From: Bradyrhizobium lablabi
GTDB taxonomy: Bacteria > Pseudomonadota > Alphaproteobacteria > Rhizobiales > Xanthobacteraceae
NCBI RefSeq assembly: GCF_900141755.1
Contig: NZ_LT670844.1
Location: 5,304,501-5,368,500, forward strand
Direction: 5' to 3'
DNA length: 64,000 nucleotides
In this document: positions 37,770 to 47,000 of the stretch, one piece after another
Numbering within the stretch: position 1 is the stretch's first letter
Layout of the letters: every line of letters begins with the position of its first letter
Made by a program: the position numbers and the translations under genes
Notes under the pieces: generated by a model
Told to the model about the DNA's origin: nothing
Databases searched by the model: none
Seen by the model: only the letters and a program-made list of their open reading frames with translations

Positions 37770-38525
37770 TTACGCGGCCATCACCTTAAACACCGCGGCT
37801 CCCGCCAGATAAAGCCCAAGACAAATCATCCCGATCAGGAACCAGCGGCGGAAGACGTCGGGCTGCATCCGCGAGCGCACCGCTTGGCCGATGAACATGC
37901 CGGCAAAGGAGGCCGCCATCGCGACCGCGCCGGGCAGCGCAGTTGCTGCACCCAGCAGGCCAGCGCTGGTGAGATTGAAGGCGAGCGCCAGCGTCGCGAC
38001 CGTGAAGAACACCCCGAGCGCCTGCACCAGCTCGTCCTTTTCCAATCCGATCGCCTGCATGAACGGCATCGAGGGGATCACCTGCACGCCGGTTGCGGCG
38101 GAAACCAGCCCGGTCGTGACGCCGACGATGCCGCCGATCCATTTTTCATCGCGGCGGGCGACCGTGAAGCTGAATTTGTTCAAGCCCACGACCGCATAGA
38201 TCACCAGCAACGCGCCGAGCACGATCGAGCCGTAGCGCGCCGAGGGGCCGGTCAGCATGCCCGCGTTCAACCAGATGCCGACCACCGTGCCCGCCATCAG
38301 CGGCCACAATCGCCGGATGATGTCGCGCAAATAGGGCCCCCCAAAGGTCTGCCAGATGTTGGTGATGACCGCCGGCACGATGACGATCGCCAGCGCCCGC
38401 GACGGCTGCATGGTGACCGCGAGCAGGCCCATCGCCACCGTCGGCAGGCCAAGCCCGAGCACGCCCTTGATGAAACCGGCAAGCAGGAACACCGCGGCGA
38501 TCAGGATGATGAACGGATCGAACAT
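37770..38525 (-). CDS. TauE/SafE family sulfite/anion exporter
   Basis: A 251-residue protein with seven to eight membrane helices. The N-terminal IILIAAVFLLAGFIKGVLGLG with the G-F-x-x-G-x-x-G-x-G motif and the repeated GIVGVTTGLVSAATGVQVIPSM in the middle (with the partly conserved P) are the paired motifs of the family. Transports sulfite, sulfonates or related organic anions. Divergent from a LysR-type regulator, which is the usual setting for regulation of such an exporter. Substrate not defined. Confidence 0.9.
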   Translation of the reverse strand: MFDPFIILIAAVFLLAGFIKGVLGLGLPTVAMGLLAVTMQPSRALAIVIVPAVITNIWQTFGGPYLRDIIRRLWPLMAGTVVGIWLNAGMLTGPSARYGSIVLGALLVIYAVVGLNKFSFTVARRDEKWIGGIVGVTTGLVSAATGVQVIPSMPFMQAIGLEKDELVQALGVFFTVATLALAFNLTSAGLLGAATALPGAVAMAASFAGMFIGQAVRSRMQPDVFRRWFLIGMICLGLYLAGAAVFKVMAA

Positions 38526-38628
38526 GCCGGAGACATTGACCGATCGGCGTTATCGGCACAATCTGGAGGTTACGGAGATAGCCTTCGGGACTGACGAAGG
38601 CTCTTTCCCTGCGTTGCCACACGCACTA

Positions 38629-38726
38629 CCCTCATCCTGAGGAGCGGCCCTCAGGCCGCGTCTCGAAGGATGGGCCACGGGCCTCATGGTTCGAGACGGC
38701 GCAAGCGCGCCTCCTCACCATGAGGG
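38629..38726. repeat. Palindromic intergenic repeat, family F
   Basis: CCTCATCCTGAGGAGCGG at the left and CTCCTCACCATGAGGG at the right. It occupies part of the divergent promoter region between tauE and the LysR gene, so it may have moved the operator away from one promoter. Confidence 0.85.
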
Positions 38727-38739
38727 TTGGAAAACCGCC

Positions 38740-39630
38740 ATGCGTTTCGATCTTGTCGATCTCCAACTGTTCGTCGCGGTCGCCGATGCGCGCAGCATCA
38801 CGGCCGGCGCGGTTCGCGTCCATCTGGCGCTCGCTTCCGCGAGCGAGCGGATCAAGGGGCTGGAGGAAGCACTTGGCGTTGCGCTGCTAAAGCGCGGCCG
38901 CCGCGGTGTCGAATTGACGGCAGCCGGCGAAAGCCTGCTCGATCACGCCCGCATCGTCCTCCACAATGTGGAAGCGATGCGCGGCGATCTTTCGGCCTAT
39001 GCCAGCGGGATCAAGGCCAGCGTGCATCTGCTCGCCAACACCTCGGGCCTGTCGGAGCATTTGCCGAAGGCGTTGGCGGCATTTTTGCGCGAACATCCCG
39101 ATTTCAGCGTCGATGTCGAGGAACGCGAAAGCGCCGACATTGCCACTGCGATCGCGACCGGCGCGGCCGATCTCGGCTTTGCCGCCGAACATGCATTGCC
39201 GGAGAACATCGAACGGTTCCTGTTCAGCGAGGACCGCCTGACACTGGTGACGCCGCGGCACGGGCCGTTCGCCGGCCGCCGCGGAATCGATTTTGCTGAT
39301 GTGACGGACCGCGACTTCGTCGGATTGACCAACGCGACCGCGTTGCAGGTGCATATTTCAAAACACGCCGCCCGGCTCGGCGTGCGCCTGCGGTTCCGCG
39401 CACGCTTGCGGGATTTCGACGCGATCTGCCAGCTGGTGGCGGCGAATGTCGGCATCGCGGTGGTGCCGGAAGCCGCAGCCAGGCGCTGCGCCCGATCGAT
39501 GCCGATCGCGATGGTCAGGATCCGCGACGGCTGGGCCAACCGGCGGCTGGCAATCTGCGCCCGCAGCTTCAAGACGCTGCCGCGGCCGGCCAAGCAACTG
39601 GTCGAGCATCTGCGCAAGGCCGCGCATTAA
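38740..39630 (+). CDS. LysR family transcriptional regulator
   Basis: 296 residues from the ATG at 38740 (MRFDLVDLQLFVAV); the open frame 18 codons upstream lies in a repeat. HTH at residues 1-60 (LQLFVAVADARSITAGAV, then SASERIKGLEEALGVALL) and a substrate-binding domain from about 90 (VHLLANTSGLSEHLPKALAA). Probable regulator of the divergent TauE/SafE exporter. No second LysR gene lies close, so the pairing is the main evidence for its target. Confidence 0.92.
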   Translation: MRFDLVDLQLFVAVADARSITAGAVRVHLALASASERIKGLEEALGVALLKRGRRGVELTAAGESLLDHARIVLHNVEAMRGDLSAYASGIKASVHLLANTSGLSEHLPKALAAFLREHPDFSVDVEERESADIATAIATGAADLGFAAEHALPENIERFLFSEDRLTLVTPRHGPFAGRRGIDFADVTDRDFVGLTNATALQVHISKHAARLGVRLRFRARLRDFDAICQLVAANVGIAVVPEAAARRCARSMPIAMVRIRDGWANRRLAICARSFKTLPRPAKQLVEHLRKAAH

Positions 39631-39634
39631 CACC

Positions 39635-39793
39635 CGTCGTCATGCCCGGGCATAGCCGTCTGAAGGACGGCGTCGCTTCCGCTCGCCTATGTCCCGGGCA
39701 TCCACGTCTTGACACTCCTGCGATGTCGTAGCCCGGATGTAGCGCAGCGAAATCCGGGAACACCGCCCCGGATTTCGCTTCGCTCCATCCGGG
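39635..39793. repeat. Intergenic repeats, family C and a CCCGGATTTCGCT palindrome
   Basis: GTCATGCCCGGGCAT..GTCCCGGGCATCCACGTCTTG is a half-copy of family C. It is followed at 39728-39793 by GCCCGGATGTAGCGCAGCGAAATCCGGG and its inverted partner CCCCGGATTTCGCTTCGCTCCATCCGGGC. Together they fill the 170 bases between convergent genes. Confidence 0.8.
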
Positions 39794-39800
39794 CAACCGC

Positions 39801-40769
39801 TCACTTCTCCGTCGGAACGCCGGCGTCCTTGATCACCTGCGCCCATTTTTTAGTTTCGGCGTCGATAAAGCTGGCAAAATGCTCCGGCGTGTCGCCGACC
39901 AGTTCGGCGCCCTGGCTCGCAAGCTTCTCCTTCACTGCGGGATCGCGCATCGCTTCGCTCGCGATCTTGTTCAGCGCGGCGACGATCGCGGGAGGCGTGC
40001 CGGCGGGCGCGACCATGCCGTACCAGTTTTCGGCCAGAAGACCGGGCAAGCCGGCTTCGGCTGTTGTCGGCACCTCCATCGCGGTCGGCGCGCGCTCGGG
40101 CGCGCCGATCGCAATCGCGCGCAGCTTGCCGGCCTTGATCTGCGGCAACAGCGCCGGCAGATCGAGAAACGCCATCTGCACCTGCTGTCCCAGCAGATCG
40201 TTCACGGCCGGCGCAGCGCCGCGATAGGGCACGTGCACGATGTCGATCCTGGCCTTGAGCTTGAACAATTCGCCTGCGAGCTGCGTCAGGCTGCCGGCGC
40301 CGGTTGAGGCAAAATTGAGTTTTCCGGGCTGCGCCTTGGCGAGCGCAATCAATTCGCTCATGTCGTGCGCCGGAACGTTGGTCGCGACCACCAGCATCTC
40401 TGGCACGGTCGCCACCAGCGTGATCGGCTGCAGATCCCGGCGCGTATCGTAGGCCACCTTTTCCATGCTCGGGCTGATCGTGAGTGCGCCCGCGCTCGAG
40501 ATCGCGATGGTGTAGCCATCGGGCGCGGCCTTCGCCACAGCGTCGGTTCCGAGCACGCCGCCTTGTCCGCCGCGATTTTCGATCACCACCGGCTGTTTTG
40601 CCAGTTCCGACATGCGCTGGCCGACCACGCGCGCGATGATGTCGTTCGGGCCGCCGGCTGGAAACGGCACGATCAGCCGGATCGATCTGTTCGGAAAATC
40701 CTGCGCCCCGGCCAAGACCGGCGACAGCAGCACCGACAATGCGGCCACCAGCGTCCACAGAAGTTTCAT
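39801..40769 (-). CDS. Bug-family tripartite tricarboxylate transporter substrate-binding protein
   Basis: 322 residues from the ATG at 40769 (GGAGG six bases upstream). Signal peptide to about residue 22 (LVAALSVLLSPVLAGA). The Bug signature RLIVPFPAGGPNDIIARVV, then VVIENRGGQGGVLGTDAVAKA, SAGALTISPSMEKVAYD and the LNFASTGAGSLTQLAGELF segment are clear. Binds a carboxylated ligand, typically for a TctAB permease; no such permease is nearby, so it may be an orphan sensor/transport component. Ligand unknown. Confidence 0.9.
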   Translation of the reverse strand: MKLLWTLVAALSVLLSPVLAGAQDFPNRSIRLIVPFPAGGPNDIIARVVGQRMSELAKQPVVIENRGGQGGVLGTDAVAKAAPDGYTIAISSAGALTISPSMEKVAYDTRRDLQPITLVATVPEMLVVATNVPAHDMSELIALAKAQPGKLNFASTGAGSLTQLAGELFKLKARIDIVHVPYRGAAPAVNDLLGQQVQMAFLDLPALLPQIKAGKLRAIAIGAPERAPTAMEVPTTAEAGLPGLLAENWYGMVAPAGTPPAIVAALNKIASEAMRDPAVKEKLASQGAELVGDTPEHFASFIDAETKKWAQVIKDAGVPTEK

Positions 40770-40796
40770 GCGAGCCTCCTCCCATCCCACTGCCTC

Positions 40797-40897
40797 CCCT
40801 CATGGTGAGGAGGCGCACTTGCGCCGTCTCGAACCATGAGGCCACGATCGGGCCTCATCCTTCGAGACGCGGCCAGGGCCGCTCCTCAGGATGAGGG
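40797..40897. repeat. Palindromic intergenic repeat, family F (inverted)
   Basis: CCCTCATGGTGAGGAGGCGC at the left and GCTCCTCAGGATGAGGGG at the right: the family F element in the opposite orientation to the copies at 28771 and 38629. Confidence 0.85.
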
Positions 40898-40918
40898 GAG
40901 GGACCTCGCCAGGCAGAA

Positions 40919-41701
40919 CTAGCTGTTCAACAGCTTGAGCGCCGCTTCATGAACCCGCGGATCGCCGGCCGCGATGATGCGGCCGCCGCCCTGCGCGGGC
41001 TTGCCTTCCCAGGTGGTGACGATGCCGCCGGCGCCGGTGATGATCGGGATAAGAGCGGCTATATCGTAAGCCTTCAGTTCGGTCTCGACCACGAGATCGA
41101 GATGTCCGGCCGCCAGCATGCAATAGGAATAGCAATCGCCGCCGTAACGCGTCAGCCGCACCGCCGCTTCGATGCGCGCGAAGGCTGCGCGATCGGCGGC
41201 GTTCATCAATAGCGGGCTGGTCGTGAACGCCGTCGCCTCCTTCAGCGAGGCGCAGCGCCGCACAGCGAGTTTCCGCTCTCCCGACGGCCCATTATAATGC
41301 GCCGAGCCGCTGTCGCCGGAAAACCGCTCGCCGATGAAGGGCTGGTGCATCATGCCGAACACCGGTGTGCCCTTGTGCAACAGCGCGATCAGCGTGCCCC
41401 AGATCGGAAAGCCCGCGATGAAGGATTTGGTGCCGTCGATCGGATCCAGCACCCAGACATATTCGGCGTCTTCGCGCTCGTTGCCGAATTCCTCACCGAC
41501 AATGCCGTGCTGGGGAAAGCTTGCCTTGATCAACCGCCGCATCACCGCTTCCGCCGCGCGGTCGGCTTCGGTCACCGGATCGAAATCTTGGCTGTTGCTT
41601 TTGTTGTCGATCGAGAGCGAGGTCCGGAAGAACGGCAGGATGGTTTCCCCGGAAGCGGTGGCGAGGCGGCCGATGAAGGCTGTGAAATCGATGACCGTCA
41701 C
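40919..41701 (-). CDS. hisN: Inositol monophosphatase family / histidinol-phosphatase
   Basis: 260 residues. The family metal-site motifs are visible: VTEADRAAE (Asp47), GEEFG (69-73), DPIDGTKSF (86-94) and AYDIAALIPII near the C-terminus. The QQDFDPVTEADRAAE-type start and the CSYCMLAAGHLDLVVE-like segment suggest the HisN-type histidinol-phosphatase, which makes histidinol in histidine synthesis; other family members hydrolyse inositol-1-phosphate. The mmgR/suhB-like sRNA encoded upstream is often beside this type of gene, which supports a SuhB-like origin. I use hisN tentatively. Confidence 0.78.
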   Translation of the reverse strand: MTVIDFTAFIGRLATASGETILPFFRTSLSIDNKSNSQDFDPVTEADRAAEAVMRRLIKASFPQHGIVGEEFGNEREDAEYVWVLDPIDGTKSFIAGFPIWGTLIALLHKGTPVFGMMHQPFIGERFSGDSGSAHYNGPSGERKLAVRRCASLKEATAFTTSPLLMNAADRAAFARIEAAVRLTRYGGDCYSYCMLAAGHLDLVVETELKAYDIAALIPIITGAGGIVTTWEGKPAQGGGRIIAAGDPRVHEAALKLLNS

Positions 41702-42041
41702 GGCTATCCCTCAAAGGTGCGAAGCGGGGCGTTAAGAATTTTTCTTATCGCTCTTGCCTAGCCCAATCCTGCAACTCGCGCACGGGTCACGGAGGCTTAA
41801 TCCGGCGTCCGCACGCGCTATTTTGCTCCTCCCGAATCAGCCTGCGCATCGGTGAATTTTTTGATGACAGAGGCGTTCACGAGTTTGAGAATTTAACCAT
41901 TCCAATTCGGGAATGCGGCATGCGCGGCTTGCGGCGCGTCAGCCAACTGATTGAAATAACGTAAGAAAATTGGACTTTGTGACTTTTTTGTCTTATCCCG
42001 GAACTCTGTGAGTTTTTGCACCGGAAAAAGTTCGAAAGGCC
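41702..42041. other. Intergenic region upstream of the sRNA
   Basis: About 340 bases, richer in A and T than the neighbourhood. No open frame with coding character on either strand. It holds the promoter region of the divergent hisN-like gene (AAGAATTTTTCTTATCGCTC near 41733-41752). Confidence 0.5.
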
Positions 42042-42070
42042 TTGCGTTTTGTGCAGCGCGGTCGCATATT
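42042..42070 (+). promoter_or_regulatory. Sigma-70-type promoter of the mmgR-like sRNA
   Basis: TTGCGT (42042-42047) and CATATT (42065-42070) are exactly 17 bases apart. The predicted start near 42077 is one or two bases before the first hairpin of the RNA. Confidence 0.6.
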
Positions 42071-42075
42071 GTTGC

Positions 42076-42165
42076 GGTGCGGTAGCGCTTTTGCGTTACC
42101 GCTGCCCTCCTTGGGCGTTTCCTCCCTAGACTTGGGCCGCTTGTTTACTCAAGCGGCCCTTTTTT
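42076..42165 (+). ncRNA. mmgR: mmgR/suhB-family (alpha-r8) small RNA candidate
   Basis: About 90 bases. Helix 1: GCGGTAGCGC-TTTT-GCGTTACCGC (42079-42102), ten base pairs with one GU. A single-stranded middle contains TTTCCTCCCT (42118-42127), the conserved loop sequence I associate with the mmgR family. Helix 2: GGGCCGCTTG-TTTACT-CAAGCGGCCC (42134-42159), ten perfect pairs followed by six T, an intrinsic terminator. It lies beside the inositol-monophosphatase-type gene, the usual position of the suhB RNA motif. In Sinorhizobium mmgR is a small regulator linked to polyhydroxybutyrate; I did not test family membership by covariance model. Confidence 0.82.
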
Positions 42166-42211
42166 CTTTGGAGATTCCCTGGAGAAATTATTCTTTCGTT
42201 GAGTGACTCGC

Positions 42212-42288
42212 CGTCATTCCGGGATGGTCCGAAGGACCAGACCCGGAATCTCGAGATTCCGGGTTCGCTTCGCGCCCCGGAATGACGA
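42212..42288. repeat. Palindromic intergenic repeat, family B
   Basis: GTCATTCCGGGATGGTCC and GCCCCGGAATGACGA flank an inner palindrome CCCGGAATCTCGAGATTCCGGG. Between the sRNA terminator and the stop of the amidohydrolase. Confidence 0.88.
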
Positions 42289-42300
42289 GCGAAATGGATT

Positions 42301-43188
42301 TTATTCAGCCGCCGCCTGGAATGGCCCGAGGTCGCCGAGCGGAACGGCGGCGAGCGCGTCGGCCAGCGTCGCGAAATCCGTGATCACCTGCGCGAATCTT
42401 GGGCCGCGTTCGCGCCGACGCTCATCCATGTAGATCGCGCGGTTGAGCTCAAGCTGGATTGTATGCAATCCGCTCGCGGGATTGCCGTAGTGCTCAGTAA
42501 TGAAGCCGCCGGCATAGGGCTTGTTGCGCCCGACCGAGTAACCGAGCCGGCTCATGGTCTGCTCGACCTTGTCGGGCAACAGCGCCGCGCAACTGGTTCC
42601 ATAGCGGTCGCCGATCACCACATCCGGCCGCCGCGGCTCGTCCCGCGATACGCCGATCGAGGGCATCGAATGGCAATCCACCACGATCACCGTGCCGAAC
42701 GCCTGGTGCGCCTTGTTGATCAGCCGCCGCAGCGCGCGGTGATAGGGCTTGTAGAGCGCCTCGATCCGCGCCAGCGCGTCGTCGACCGAAAGCCGCTCGC
42801 GATAGATTTCCTGGCCGTCGCCGACCACGCGTGGGATGGTGCCGAGACCACCGGCCACCCGCATCGAGCGCGTGTTGGCAAAACTCGGCAAGCGCCCTGA
42901 AAACATCCGCGGATCGAGCTCGTAGGGCTCGCGGTTGACGTCGACATAAGAGCGCGGAAAGTTCACCCGGACGGTCGGAAAGCCGCGCGCGCTCAAGCCC
43001 GCGATCAACTCATCCATGAACGAATCTTCCGAGCGGCGCAGCGAGGTCAAATCGATGCGCGAGGCGCTCAGGAATTCGTCCGGATAGACCGAGCCGGAAT
43101 GCGGGGAGTTGAAGATGATCGGCGCCCGCCACTCAGCCGGCTCCACGATCTCGAACGGAGGCGACTGTTCGCCATCAAACAGGGTCAT
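42301..43188 (-). CDS. N-formylglutamate amidohydrolase family protein
   Basis: 295 residues. Family signatures: IIFNSPHSGSVYP near residue 25, ARGFPTVRVNFPRSYVDVNRE, FGTVIVVDCHSMPSIG with zinc-binding His, and TEHYGNPASGLHTIQLELNR. Removes the formyl group from N-formyl-glutamate in histidine breakdown, or acts on related amides. It is not in a hut cluster here. The gene is divergent from cpdR, a pairing I would expect to be shared with other Rhizobiales, but that could not be checked. Confidence 0.9.
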   Translation of the reverse strand: MTLFDGEQSPPFEIVEPAEWRAPIIFNSPHSGSVYPDEFLSASRIDLTSLRRSEDSFMDELIAGLSARGFPTVRVNFPRSYVDVNREPYELDPRMFSGRLPSFANTRSMRVAGGLGTIPRVVGDGQEIYRERLSVDDALARIEALYKPYHRALRRLINKAHQAFGTVIVVDCHSMPSIGVSRDEPRRPDVVIGDRYGTSCAALLPDKVEQTMSRLGYSVGRNKPYAGGFITEHYGNPASGLHTIQLELNRAIYMDERRRERGPRFAQVITDFATLADALAAVPLGDLGPFQAAAE

Positions 43189-43493
43189 CGTCGGGCGCCG
43201 TCCCTTGCATCCGCTGATCCGGGCAAGGTTGATTCTGCCAGAAAAACGGGGTTTTTATGAGAAGTCATTGTCGATAATCACAACCGTTCTGCCAAGCGAA
43301 AAAATATTACCCGGCCTGGAATGTATCTTGATTGCCGAAAACGCCCGAGTTCATTGCTTTGAAGCGCGTTCCGGTACAGAAATAGATAAGGCCTCAGCCG
43401 ATCCTCAGCCTACGCCCTTTCACCCGAAATTTACCCTCTGTCGGGCTTAGTGAGCGGACTGATCCTCCAATCGGGATTCGACGACTAGCCGCC
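43189..43493. other. Divergent promoter region of the amidohydrolase and cpdR
   Basis: About 305 bases with no gene. Moderately AT-rich (GAAAAAATATTACCCGG near 43299). No CtrA-type TTAA pair was recognised by eye. Confidence 0.5.
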
Positions 43494-43853
43494 ATGCACA
43501 AGATACTCCTCGCCGAAGACGATAACGACATGCGCCGCTTTCTGGTCAAGGCGCTGGAAAACGCCGGTTTTCAGGTGTCGCCCCATGACAATGGCCTGTC
43601 CGCCTACCAAAGGCTGCGGGAGGAGCCGTTCGAGATGCTGCTCACCGATATCGTGATGCCCGAGATGGACGGTATCGAGCTGGCGCGGCGGGCCTCGGAA
43701 CTCGACCCCGACATCAAGATCATGTTCATCACCGGCTTTGCCGCCGTGGCGCTCAATTCGGATTCCGAGGCGCCGAAAAACGCCAAAGTGCTGTCCAAGC
43801 CGGTCCATCTTCGCGAATTGGTCAGCGAAGTGAACAAGATGCTGGCGGCCTGA
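43494..43853 (+). CDS. cpdR: Response regulator CpdR (single receiver domain)
   Basis: 119 residues forming a lone receiver domain. Acid pocket D9-D10 in AEDDND, phospho-acceptor D52 in MLLTDIVMP, and the Lys in VLSKPVHLRELVSEV. Full length and C-terminus are close to CpdR, which in Caulobacter and Sinorhizobium, when unphosphorylated, primes the ClpXP protease for cell-cycle substrates. Phosphorylated by the CckA-ChpT relay. The identification is by length and sequence; single receivers can look alike. Confidence 0.85.
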   Translation: MHKILLAEDDNDMRRFLVKALENAGFQVSPHDNGLSAYQRLREEPFEMLLTDIVMPEMDGIELARRASELDPDIKIMFITGFAAVALNSDSEAPKNAKVLSKPVHLRELVSEVNKMLAA

Positions 43854-43948
43854 ACAGGCCGCTCAAGGCTCCAAAAGTCCCGGCCCGGCAACCTTGCCTG
43901 CCTGCTTTGGAGCCGATATACGGACCCCACCCGTAGGTCCTGGGTTTG

Positions 43949-44023
43949 GGGCGCGTAGCTCAGCGGGAGAGCACCTCGTTGACATCGAGGGGGTCACAGG
44001 TTCGATCCCTGTCGCGCCCACCA
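43949..44023 (+). tRNA. tRNA-Val (GAC)
   Basis: 75 bases with encoded CCA. Acceptor GGGCGCG pairs with CGCGCCC at the end. D arm GCTC-GAGC, anticodon stem CCTCG/CGAGG with loop TTGACAT, so anticodon GAC at 43981-43983, reading GUC valine codons. T arm ACAGG-TTCGATC-CCTGT. All four helices are complete. Confidence 0.98.
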
Positions 44024-44043
44024 TCCCAGCTCCTCGGCCGCGT

Positions 44044-47000
44044 TCAACCACTTGTCGTGATGGCCGCGTGCGCGGCTTCTACGGGCTGCTTCTGTTTGCG
44101 ACCGAGCTTGCGAACCACGGTATAGAAGGCAGGCGTAAACAGCAGCCCGAACGCGGTCACGCCCAGCATGCCGGCGAACACCGTGGTTCCAAGTGACTGC
44201 CGCATCTCGGAGCCCGCGCCGGTCGCGACGACGAGCGGAGCGACGCCGAGGATAAACGCAAACGAGGTCATCAGGATTGGACGGAGCCGCGTGCGCGCGG
44301 CCGTGACGGCGGCTTCCGCTGGGGTGGCACCTTCTTCTTCCGCCTGCCGCGCAAATTCCACGATCAAAATCGCGTTCTTGGCGGCGAGACCGACCAGAAC
44401 GACGAAACCGATCTGTGCCAGAACATCGACTGCCATATCGCGCATCAACAAACCTGATACCGCGGCAAGAAGGCACATTGGCACGATCATCACCACCGCA
44501 AGAGGTAATTTCCAGCTCTCATACTGGGCTGCGAGCACCAGGAAAACAAACAGGGCTGCCGCTCCGAACACCAGCAAGGCCGATGTTCCGGGTTGCTGCT
44601 GCTGGAAAGCGAGCTCCGTCCATTCGAAACCGATGCCGGGCGGCAGCACCTCGCGGGCGAGCTCTTCCATCCGCCGCAAGGCGGTGCCCGTCGCGACATC
44701 GGGCGCAGCGACGCCCATCACTTCGGCCGCGGGAAACAGGTCATATCGGGGTACGCGATAGGGCGCGTTCTCGTATTTGAGCCTGGCCACCGTGCCGACC
44801 GGCACCATTTCGCCTGAGCTGTTGCGTACCTTCAGTCGTGCGACATCCTGCGGATCCTGTCTAAAGCCGCCATCGGCCTGCGCAATCACCTGATAGGTTC
44901 TACCGAGATAGTTGAAGTCGTTGACGTATTGGGATCCCAGATACACCTGCAGGGTCGAGAAGACGTCGGTCGGAGTGAGGCCGACTTTCTCGGCTTTCTC
45001 GCGATCGATATCCGCGTAGATCGACGGCGCGCGCGTTCCGAACAGCGTGAAGACGCCTGCGAAATCCGGATCCTTATTGGCCGCGGCGACAAGCTTTTGC
45101 GCCGCTTGCGCCAACGCGTCGGAGCCGAGGCCAGCGCGATCCTGGACCATCATCTTGAAGCCGCCGGTGTTGCCGATGCCCTGCACCGGCGGCGGCGGGA
45201 TGGTCAGCACATGAGCTTCCTGAATCACCGACAGGCGCTTGCGCAGGTCAGCGAGAACGGTTGCTGCCGTCAAACCTTTGATCTCGTGATTGTACAAGGA
45301 CGGCAACCCGGAAAAGATGGTTCCGGCGTTCGACGCAATCGTAAAGGTGGTCGCGTCCAGCCCTGCGAACGGCGCGACGTGCTCGACCCCCGGCGTCGTC
45401 AAGATGATTTCGATCGCCTTCTTGACAACCGCTTCCGTCCGATCAAGCGATGCGCCGGGCGGTAATTGGACGACCGTGATGAGATAGCCCTGGTCTTGTT
45501 CGGGAATGAAGCCGGTAGGCGCCCGGGCAAATTGAAAGCCTGCGAGGCCAATCAACAGGGTGTACGCCAGAAGCACCACCCCGGTTACCTGCGCAAGCCG
45601 GCGCGTCAGCCGCCCATAGCTGGTCGACAGCCATTCGAATCCGAAATTGAAGCGGTCAAAGCCCGCCTTGACAAGGCGGACTATTGGTGCAGGCCGGACC
45701 TTGTGGTCAGGCCGGTGGGCCTTGAACAGCACCGCGCAGAGGGCGGGACTCAAGGTCAGCGAGACGAAGCAGGAGATCAATGTCGACGCCGAAATCGTGA
45801 CCGCGAACTGGCGAAAGAACTGGCCGGAAATCCCGGACAGGAACGCCGACGGCACGAACACCGCGCAAAGCGTCAGCGCAATCGAAATCAGCGCGCCGCC
45901 GACCTCATCCATCGTGACATGCGCGGCTTTCGCGGGCGTCATCCCACGCTCAAGGTTGCGCTCGACGTTCTCGACCACGACGATCGCGTCGTCGACGACA
46001 ATGCCGACCGCGAGCACCAGGCCGAACAGCGACAGATTATTCAGCGAAATTCCGAGGCCATAGAGCACGGAAAAGGTGCCGACCAGCGAGACCGGTATCG
46101 CGATCACCGGAATGATCGCGGCGCGCCAGCTCTGAAGAAACAGGAACACGACGCCGACGACCAGCAAAATGGCGACGAAGATCGTCTTGATCACCTCGTT
46201 GACCGACTTGCCGACAAATATCGTGGGATCGTAGATGATCTTGTAATTGAGGCCGGGCGGAAACTCTTTTACGAGCGTTTCCATGGTCGATAGAACTTCA
46301 TGCTCTACGGCAAGCGAATTCGCCCCGGGCTGGGCGAAGATCAGCAAGGGCATGCCCGGTCCGCGATCCGTGAAGGCGGTCGACCCATAATCCGATGCGC
46401 CAATCTCGACGCGCCCGACATCGCGCAGGCGCGTGACGCGCCCCAGCGAGTCCGATTTCAGGACGATGGCCGCGAATTGTTCGGGCGTGGCCAGTCTGCC
46501 AAGCGTCTGCACGTTGAGTTGGTAGGCCTCTCGCGAGGCGACCGGTGGCTGATTGAGGACACCCGCCGAGACTTGAATATTTTGTGCCCGCAGCGCGCTA
46601 AGGACTTCGCCGGCGCTCAGATTATGGGCTGCGACTTTATCGGGATCGAGCCATATCCGCATCGCATATTCGCGGCCGCCTATGATCTGCACGTCGCCGA
46701 CGCCCGGCAGGCGCGCCAGCATGTCCTTGACGTGCAAGGTCGCATAGTTCGAAATATAGAGCATGTCGCGCGAGCTATCCGGCGAATAAAGGTGAACTGC
46801 CAGCAGGATGTTGGGTGTCGACTTCCTCACCTGCACGCCGAGGCGCTGCACATCCTCGGGCAGTCGGGGCAGGGCATCCTGCACGCGGTTCTGGGTCAGC
46901 ATCTGCGCGACGTTGAGGTCGGTCCCAATTCGGAACGTCACGGTTATCGTGAGCTTGCCATCCCCCGTCGCCTGGCTGCTCATGTAAAGCATGTTTTCAA

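Noticed and set aside
43949..44023. tRNA-Val as integration site of an island
   Set aside because: The 3' end of the tRNA is not repeated downstream within the window and no integrase is adjacent; the next gene is an ordinary RND pump.
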